Below are positions 6,973-11,290 of a stretch of DNA of 11,290 nucleotides, one piece after another. Source of the DNA: an uncultured Ruminococcus sp. (GTDB lineage Bacteria > Bacillota > Clostridia > Oscillospirales > Acutalibacteraceae). The notes below the pieces were generated by a model that ran no database searches, was not told where the DNA came from, and saw nothing but the letters and a program-made list of their open reading frames with translations. Within the stretch, counting starts at the first letter, position 1; every line of letters begins with the position of its first letter. The stretch lies in NCBI GenBank assembly GCA_902773155.1, contig CACYDK010000220.1, forward strand, positions 1 through 11,290, read 5' to 3'. Both the position numbers and the translations under genes were made by a program.

Positions 6973-8207
6973 CCAAAGTCTCCCAGTTTCCTGTCAATCA
7001 TTTTTTTATAATTGTCCTGTATATGCTCCTTGAAATCTATGAACGGAGTGGAACTGAAAAATTTATTTACTCTTCCGACTTTTGCGATAGATGAAGCGCC
7101 GGCTGTCGCGCCGAAACCGATTAAGGCGGGCGCTCCTACAGGACTGCCGGAAAACATGTTTGCTACTAACCCGAGAAAAACATTGGAAGAAATATTTCTG
7201 ATCATATTCAGCGCCTTGTACGCGCCGGATTTGAGCTGTTCTCCCCGAAGCGCTGAATTCATGCGATCAATGACCTTGTCCACCACGTCGGACTGAGCCG
7301 TGTAGACCTTGTTGATAAGCTCGTAGTAATTATAAATAAAAAACCTATATTCGTCCGAATTCTTGATTTGAAGAATATCGTTCATCGAGAGCAAATCAAT
7401 CAAATCGTTTGTGATTCCCACAACCTCCAGGGTTCTCTGAAGCAACAGGATATTGTCCTCAAATACCATCCCGTTGAAGCTGTCGTCGGAAAGGAAGAAA
7501 CGGCTCGAGTACGCGTCGGCGTTGGATTTTAAGTACAGGAAAGAGGCTCGGCTTATTATCTTCTGCCTGAGCGGAGTATCAGGGAGCAGCTTTTCTATTA
7601 TCTGTATATTTCCGGCTCGTGAAAAATACGGATTATACGCTTCGGCGGATAAAACAGATTTTACTTCGTTGATTTTGTGATCCGGCATATCGCTCTGCAA
7701 AAGGAGAAAATGAATACTGCATATGTCGTGATTATAATCGATATCCTTTTTCCAGTTTTCGGCGTAAACTTCACGTATGGATTTTTTGTCAACATAAGCG
7801 TAAGTGTTGTCGTTAAGCTCCAGCGCTATTCGCTTGTCCGTTTTTTCCGCAAGCTCAGATTTAAGCTCCGGACGCAGAAAAACTTCAAGATGCTTTTGCT
7901 TTGAGCTCTCCTCCAGACGCCTTTCAAAATAATCGTGGACGTTATACGTCGTTTCGCGGTCACGTATCATAGGTAAAATATACCCGGAGCGGATACAATC
8001 CTCGACGAGAGGTATCAGCCGGCTCATATTCTCCGACTGCCAGAAAAACGCCGCCGGAAGCAAAATCCGATCGAACAGCAGAAGAGCTGTTTTTGTCAGC
8101 CTGACAAGGTATTCAAAGCTGATGTCAGCTTTCGTGATCGTATATGAATCGTAATCGCCGATAAATATTTTCTTTTCGCTTGTAATCATAGAAATATAGG
8201 TTTTCAT
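6969..8207 (-). CDS. Protein of unknown function, translationally coupled to the ThiC paralog
   Basis: I do not recognise this 412-residue protein. There is no signal peptide. The N-terminal third (about 30-160) looks mixed or helical, with a hydrophobic patch at 41-55 (ALLLFDRILLPAAFF). The middle is helical. A segment at 264-300 contains LSMNDILQIKNSDEYRFFIY. Residues 342-377 form a long small-residue stretch rich in Gly, Ala and Ser (VFLGLVANMFSG onward to IAKVG) that could be membrane-inserting or a buried glycine-rich helix pair. The tail (389-412) is charged. No Cys cluster, Walker motif or nuclease motif is visible. Parts of the gene are plainly more AT-rich than neighbouring genes, which may hint at acquisition. 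It is first in an operon with the ThiC-like gene (ATGA overlap). Its ribosome site is weak (GGAAG). Confidence 0.85.
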   Translation of the reverse strand: MKTYISMITSEKKIFIGDYDSYTITKADISFEYLVRLTKTALLLFDRILLPAAFFWQSENMSRLIPLVEDCIRSGYILPMIRDRETTYNVHDYFERRLEESSKQKHLEVFLRPELKSELAEKTDKRIALELNDNTYAYVDKKSIREVYAENWKKDIDYNHDICSIHFLLLQSDMPDHKINEVKSVLSAEAYNPYFSRAGNIQIIEKLLPDTPLRQKIISRASFLYLKSNADAYSSRFFLSDDSFNGMVFEDNILLLQRTLEVVGITNDLIDLLSMNDILQIKNSDEYRFFIYNYYELINKVYTAQSDVVDKVIDRMNSALRGEQLKSGAYKALNMIRNISSNVFLGLVANMFSGSPVGAPALIGFGATAGASSIAKVGRVNKFFSSTPFIDFKEHIQDNYKKMIDRKLGDFG

Positions 8208-8259
8208 TTTTTACTTCCATTTTTCAAAATATAACAAAAATATGTGTTTCGTATCTAAA

Positions 8260-8289
8260 ATTATATATAAAATACACATAGCTTGTCAA
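8260..8289 (-). promoter_or_regulatory. Sigma-A promoter of the unknown-protein/ThiC-paralog operon
   Basis: Minus-strand perfect -35 TTGACA (8289-8284), 18-base spacer, perfect -10 TATAAT (8265-8260). The start point would fall near 8253, leaving a leader of only about 45 bases before the ATG at 8207. That is too short for a TPP riboswitch. Confidence 0.8.
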
Positions 8290-8294
8290 GTCCT

Positions 8295-8310
8295 TTCAAT
8301 GTGATTTGAA
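8295..8310. repeat. Short inverted repeat between divergent promoters
   Basis: TTCAA (8295-8299) and TTGAA (8306-8310) flank six bases, lying between the two back-to-back -35 boxes. A second small palindrome, AAACA TAG TGTTT (8328-8340), lies in the thyA promoter spacer. Either could be an operator, but such short repeats occur by chance in AT-rich DNA. Confidence 0.3.
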
Positions 8311-8322
8311 CACGCCGTAAAG

Positions 8323-8351
8323 TTGACAAACATAGTGTTTACAAGTATAAT
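8323..8351 (+). promoter_or_regulatory. Consensus sigma-A promoter of thyA-folA
   Basis: Perfect -35 TTGACA (8323-8328), exact 17-base spacer and perfect -10 TATAAT (8346-8351). This implies strong constitutive expression. The start point near 8358 gives a leader of about 25 bases. Confidence 0.92.
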
Positions 8352-8382
8352 GTGTGTATATTTATTTAGGCGGTGAGCTTGT

Positions 8383-9213
8383 ATGAGTTATGCAGATGAT
8401 ATTTTTAAGGCCAATATCCGTGAAATTTTGGAAAACGGTTTTTCGGACGAGGGAGCCAACGTTAGACCTCACTGGGCGGACGGCGCTCCCGCGCACACAA
8501 AAAAGGCCTTCGGAGTTGTAAACCGCTACGATTTACAGAAGGAATTCCCGGTTATGACCCTGCGCAAGACGTTTTTTAAGAGCTGCGTTGACGAGCTTCT
8601 ATGGATTTGGCAGAAAAAGTCCAACAACGTTGCCGACCTCAACAGCCACATCTGGGATTCGTGGGCTGATGAAACGGGCTCGATCGGAAAGGCCTACGGC
8701 TATCAGCTTTCGGTAAAGCACAAATACGCCGAGGGCGAGTTTGACCAGGTTGACAGGGTTCTGTTTGATTTGAAGAATCATCCCGAGTCAAGACGCATCA
8801 TCACGAACATTTACAACCACCACGATTTAAACGAAATGCACCTTTATCCCTGCGCCTACAGCGTAACGCTGAACGTCACGGGAAATAAGCTCAATATGAT
8901 TTTAAACCAGCGCTCCCAGGATATGCTCGTCGCCAATAACTGGAACGTATGTCAGTACGCCGTGCTTCTGCGTATGCTGGCTCAGGTCTCGGGCTTTGAG
9001 CCGGGCATTTTCATGCACGTGATCGCCGACGCTCACATATATGACCGTCACATCCCGATGGTCGAGGATATGCTAAAGCTCGAGCCGTTTGAGGCTCCGA
9101 AATTCTGGATCAATCCCGATATCAAGAATTTCTATGATTTCACCGTCGACGACGTTAAGCTGATCGACTACAAGTGCCACGAATTCAACAAAAAGATTCC
9201 TGTAGCGATTTAA
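8383..9213 (+). CDS. thyA: Thymidylate synthase
   Basis: Cytosolic enzyme that methylates dUMP to dTMP with 5,10-methylenetetrahydrofolate, releasing dihydrofolate. The 276 residues resemble the ThyA type of Bacillus subtilis and phage phi3T rather than the shorter E. coli enzyme. Visible features are ELLWIWQKKSN at 71-81, HIWDSWADETGSIGKAYGYQ at 89-108, SRRIITNIYN at 136-145, and the catalytic Cys157 in LYPCAYS (the classic PC motif, though followed by Ala rather than His). Also present are the phosphate and nucleotide-binding QRSQDM at 176-181, ADAHIYDRH at 215-223, and FEAPKFWINPDIKNFYDF near 236-253. The start is ATG at 8383, preceded by AGGCGGTGAG. It is followed after 12 bases by dihydrofolate reductase, which recycles its dihydrofolate product, so the pair is a functional operon. 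Confidence 0.96.
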   Translation: MSYADDIFKANIREILENGFSDEGANVRPHWADGAPAHTKKAFGVVNRYDLQKEFPVMTLRKTFFKSCVDELLWIWQKKSNNVADLNSHIWDSWADETGSIGKAYGYQLSVKHKYAEGEFDQVDRVLFDLKNHPESRRIITNIYNHHDLNEMHLYPCAYSVTLNVTGNKLNMILNQRSQDMLVANNWNVCQYAVLLRMLAQVSGFEPGIFMHVIADAHIYDRHIPMVEDMLKLEPFEAPKFWINPDIKNFYDFTVDDVKLIDYKCHEFNKKIPVAI

Positions 9214-9225
9214 GGGGTTGAGAAT

Positions 9226-10104
9226 ATGAAGATGATCGCCGCCGTCGACTCGCGCTGGGGACTCGGCAAAAGCGGAGAGCTGCTGACATCGATCCCCGAT
9301 GATATGCGTTTTTTCCGCGAAAAGACCCGTGATCGCGTACTGGTTATGGGGCGTAAGACGCTGGAGTCCTTTCCAAACGGGAAGCCGCTCCCGGGACGGC
9401 TCAATATTGTGATCTCGAGAGCAAAAGAGCTCAGGATCCCCGGGGTTATAGTCTGCCGGAGCATAGACGAGCTTTTGGAGCTTATCGCCGACTTTTCGTC
9501 CGACGACGTTATGGTAATCGGCGGAGCTGCGGTTTACCATCAGCTCCTCCCGTACTGCGACGCGGCCTTTATAACCAAAATGCAGTTTGACGGAAACGCG
9601 GATGTGTTTCTTGATGATCTCGACGAGCTCGGCTCATGGAGCGCCGCCGAGGAATCTGAAATATTTGATTACGAAGGCTTGAAATACAGCTTTGTTGAGT
9701 ACAAAAATTCCGACTTGAGGGCGATCGGCTTCAGCGGATTGAGCTCGCATATGGCCGATTATTTTAGGCTGAAAAAAGCCGTGGAGTTCGAGCTTATCGA
9801 CTTTGGCGGCCACAGCGACGACTGCGAAAAAGCCTACCGATCCGAGCTTCTCGCTCTTCTTGAAGCGTTTTTCCGGCCGCTTGGGAACGGCTTCTCGGGC
9901 GCGGATGTCGAGAGCTTTCTTACAGAGCGCGAAGCCCTCGCCGATTCTCTCGAAAACTATCTTAGACGAGCAAAGCTTATAGCCTCAGCGGAGGATGTAG
10001 CCGCTCTCGGAGAAAAATACGACCCCGGAAAAGAGCTTACGCGCAAGACTGTCCTCCTCGACAAGGAGACCTACCCACCCTTCGCGAGAAAAATAAGTGA
10101 ATAA
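9226..10104 (+). CDS. folA: Dihydrofolate reductase with an unusual C-terminal extension
   Basis: Residues 1 to about 160 are a complete dihydrofolate reductase, reducing dihydrofolate to tetrahydrofolate with NADPH. Seen are MIAAVDSRWGLGK at 3-15, SIPDDMRFFREKT at 22-34 with the acidic catalytic residue at Asp26, VMGRKTLESFP at 40-50, RLNIVISR at 58-65, VMVIGGAAVYHQLLP at 95-109 and the closing strand KYSFVEYKN at 153-161. The usual family length is about 160-170, but this frame runs on to 292. The extra 130 residues are charged, probably mostly helical, have no motif I recognise, and contain no stop or change in base composition at the junction. The start is ATG at 9226, 8 bases after AAGGGG; the ATG at 9232 is too far from it. 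It is co-transcribed with thyA, which supplies its substrate. Confidence 0.93.
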   Translation: MKMIAAVDSRWGLGKSGELLTSIPDDMRFFREKTRDRVLVMGRKTLESFPNGKPLPGRLNIVISRAKELRIPGVIVCRSIDELLELIADFSSDDVMVIGGAAVYHQLLPYCDAAFITKMQFDGNADVFLDDLDELGSWSAAEESEIFDYEGLKYSFVEYKNSDLRAIGFSGLSSHMADYFRLKKAVEFELIDFGGHSDDCEKAYRSELLALLEAFFRPLGNGFSGADVESFLTEREALADSLENYLRRAKLIASAEDVAALGEKYDPGKELTRKTVLLDKETYPPFARKISE

Positions 10105-10140
10105 AAACGCCGCCGTCGAAGCGCTTCGGCGGCGGTTTTT
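10103..10140. terminator. Bidirectional terminator between folA and the ferredoxin gene
   Basis: An 8-bp GC stem (CGCCGCCG 10108-10115 with CGGCGGCG 10127-10134), flanked by AAAAA on the left and TTTTT on the right. It is a rho-independent terminator on both strands. It begins at the folA stop and lies 8 bases past the stop of the convergent ferredoxin gene. Confidence 0.9.
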
Positions 10141-10147
10141 GCGCAGG

Positions 10148-10966
10148 TTACAGAGCTTTTTTCGGGCACGCCTTTGCGCACTCAAAGCAAAGGATACACT
10201 CGGTACCGTTCTTGCGTTTTCTCGAATTGTCGGTCATATCCACATCCATCGGGCAGACTTTTTTACACTTACCGCAGGATATACACTTGCTTTTGTCGCA
10301 CTTGATCCTGAATAGCGCAAAGTAACTCATCGGCTTAAGGAAAACGGTAACGGGACATATATACTTGCAAAACGCGCGGTTGTCTTTGAATACGAAGGCT
10401 AAAACGATCCCTACAGCATAGTACAGTACGTTGCCTATTATAAACGCCCAAAACATAATACGCTCCATATTGCCGACATGAGCCAAGAACAAAGCGGCGA
10501 CGAATACAAACGATAAGGCAAAGGTGACATATCGTATCCACCCGAGCTTCTTACGCGGATGACGCGGAGTTTTATACGGCAGAAAATCGAGCACCATCGC
10601 CGTCCAGCAGGCGTATCCGCACCAGCCCCTGCCGAAAATCAGCGGGCCGAATATCTTTGCTACGGCGTAATGGATCGTAGCCGCCTCGAACACTCCGGTA
10701 AAAAGGTAGTACCAAAAGCCTTCGAGCTGCATATTCTCATTGCCGATAATACCCAAATATACAAGTATATAAAGTCCTACCAAAAGCTGCGTGATACGTC
10801 TTGCGTACCTGTACTTTTTGATATACAAAAATATACCGAGCGCGATCGACGCGCCTATGTAACTGAAATTAAACAAATAGAATATGTTGTTCAGAGTCAG
10901 CCACAAAGTAACCGCGACCGTCTCAAAAACAAGCAGCATTACAGCAGGTAATAAATATTTCTTCAT
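10148..10966 (-). CDS. Polytopic membrane 4Fe-4S ferredoxin protein (NapH/NosR-like)
   Basis: A 272-residue integral membrane iron-sulfur protein, likely passing electrons between the membrane and cytosolic partners. About six hydrophobic segments (roughly 7-25, 36-50, 60-76, 88-108, 145-164, 170-193) precede a cytosolic tail. Two loop pairs, RGWCGYAC (Cys116, 120) and FCKYICP (Cys200, 204), match the NapH/NosR/CcoG type. The tail has two ferredoxin motifs: CX2CX2CX3CP at 228-238 and again at 257-267. The protein ends right after the second motif, so no further domain is lost. ATG at 10966 is the only credible start; its ribosome site is either GGAA too close or AGGAGAG 11 bases away at the end of the preceding small ORF, which suggests coupling. 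No FMN-binding or reductase partner is adjacent, so its electron donor and acceptor are unknown. Confidence 0.9.
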   Translation of the reverse strand: MKKYLLPAVMLLVFETVAVTLWLTLNNIFYLFNFSYIGASIALGIFLYIKKYRYARRITQLLVGLYILVYLGIIGNENMQLEGFWYYLFTGVFEAATIHYAVAKIFGPLIFGRGWCGYACWTAMVLDFLPYKTPRHPRKKLGWIRYVTFALSFVFVAALFLAHVGNMERIMFWAFIIGNVLYYAVGIVLAFVFKDNRAFCKYICPVTVFLKPMSYFALFRIKCDKSKCISCGKCKKVCPMDVDMTDNSRKRKNGTECILCFECAKACPKKAL

Positions 10967-10974
10967 TTTCCAAT

Positions 10975-11065
10975 TTACTCTCCTGAGCTGTTTTCCAATC
11001 TTTTTATCTCTCTGTCAAAATCGGAAATGATTTTTTGAGTTTTATTGAATTCATCGTATGCTCAT
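10975..11065 (-). pseudogene. Small ORF apparently out of frame by one base (possible leader peptide)
   Basis: An ATG at 11065 follows a very good GGAGG with 7-base spacing, but its frame reads only MSIR then stops. The neighbouring frame, open from 11061 to the TAA at 10975, reads AYDEFNKTQKIISDFDREIK followed by RLENSSGE. It looks like a normal small charged helical protein, but it has no start codon of its own. The total is 91 bases, one more than a multiple of three, so losing a single base after the ATG would give a 29-residue protein. Its end overlaps AGGAGAG, the possible ribosome site of the ferredoxin gene 8 bases downstream. Options are a recent frameshift, a base error in the assembly, programmed frameshifting, or chance. 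Confidence 0.4.
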
Positions 11066-11090
11066 TATCACACCTCCAAATCATATGTTA

Positions 11091-11119
11091 ATTGTATCAT
11101 AATACACAAATTATATCAA
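11091..11119 (-). promoter_or_regulatory. Sigma-A promoter of the small ORF/ferredoxin unit
   Basis: Minus-strand -35 TTGATA (11119-11114), 17-base spacer, -10 TACAAT (11096-11091). It lies just upstream of the GGAGG site and ATG at 11065, so that ATG is likely the intended first start of the transcript. Confidence 0.72.
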
Positions 11120-11122
11120 CAT

Positions 11123-11155
11123 AAAGAAACAAGGCTTCCGAAAACGAAAGCCTTG
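11123..11155 (-). terminator. Terminator of the right-edge gene
   Basis: An 11-bp stem with one mismatch (11130-11140 with 11145-11155) and a 4-base loop. On the minus strand it is followed by TTTCTTT. It lies 18 bases past the stop at 11173 and just upstream of the ferredoxin-unit promoter. Confidence 0.8.
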
Positions 11156-11172
11156 AAAATACAACTATTCAT

Positions 11173-11290
11173 CTACACGATTTTTGCTATTGTGTGATTT
11201 TTATATGTGTTCCAAGTTGGTTCATAATCAGCATTTGCCTGATCTCCCCACATATCCCATCCTTCACGTTCGCCGCGAGCAAAAAGTTCA
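11173..11290 (-). CDS. C-terminus of an unidentified protein
   Basis: The minus-strand frame enters from the right edge and ends at TAG (11175-11173). It reads ELFARGEREGWDMWGDQANA then DYEPTWNTYKNHTIAKIV: 38 residues of polar, Trp-rich sequence with normal amino-acid make-up and no internal stop. A terminator hairpin follows 18 bases downstream, which supports a real gene end. I do not recognise the family. No membrane segment or anchor motif is visible in the fragment. Confidence 0.65.
   Translation of the reverse strand, partial: ELFARGEREGWDMWGDQANADYEPTWNTYKNHTIAKIV

Noticed and set aside
8383..9213. ThyA with an unusual active site because PC is followed by Ala, not His
   Set aside because: Bacillus-type ThyA enzymes also lack the His after the catalytic Cys, so this is normal for the subgroup.
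9073..9540. A 155-residue minus-strand frame across the thyA/folA junction
   Set aside because: It is antisense to two confidently identified enzymes and has shadow-like composition.
1..11290. CRISPR array, transposon, prophage or tRNA
   Set aside because: No regularly spaced repeats, transposase or integrase frames, terminal repeats or tRNA-like cloverleaf ending in CCA were seen on reading both strands.

Overview
The window looks like a chromosomal segment of a Gram-positive anaerobe of the class Clostridia, probably a Ruminococcus-like gut bacterium. The grounds are strong AGGAGG-type ribosome binding sites, near-consensus sigma-A promoters, a Bacillus-type ThyA, a BspA-like leucine-rich-repeat secreted protein, a ROK glucokinase, a multi-cluster ferredoxin membrane protein and roughly 50% GC coding DNA. 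The assignment is inference; there is no rRNA or other phylogenetic marker. I found no tRNA, rRNA, CRISPR array, insertion sequence or integrase.

Layout. The left edge (1-166, minus) is the first 55 codons of a secreted protein, perhaps a CHAP-type wall hydrolase. Next, on the minus strand, is a plsC-like acyltransferase plus DagK-family lipid kinase operon (360-1939) with its own promoter and terminator. Both enzymes belong to phosphatidic acid metabolism. A YihY/BrkB membrane protein (2127-2999, minus) is transcribed divergently from a secreted BspA-type LRR protein (3217-4620, plus). A strong bidirectional terminator separates the LRR gene from a ROK glucokinase (4769-5737, minus).

Upstream of glucokinase on the same strand is the most unusual part: a divergent ThiC paralog (5818-6972) whose start overlaps by 4 bases the stop of a 412-residue protein I do not recognise (6969-8207). 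The pair has its own promoter with a perfect -35 box and a leader too short for a TPP riboswitch. Divergently transcribed from it, behind a perfect-consensus promoter, is the thyA-folA operon (8383-10104). It makes dTMP and regenerates tetrahydrofolate, and here the dihydrofolate reductase carries a C-terminal extension of about 130 residues. A bidirectional terminator separates it from a polytopic 4Fe-4S ferredoxin protein (10148-10966, minus). That gene is preceded by a small ORF that appears to be out of frame by one base (10975-11065). The right edge (11173-11290, minus) is the C-terminus of an unidentified protein.

The most promising undescribed element is the two-gene unit of unknown protein plus ThiC paralog. 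The paralog keeps the ThiC fold signatures and both metal-binding His positions, but it has altered substrate-region motifs and a CX2CX3C cysteine motif in place of the usual CX2CX4C. It may therefore catalyse a ThiC/BzaF-type radical rearrangement on a different substrate. This is a hypothesis, not something the sequence proves.
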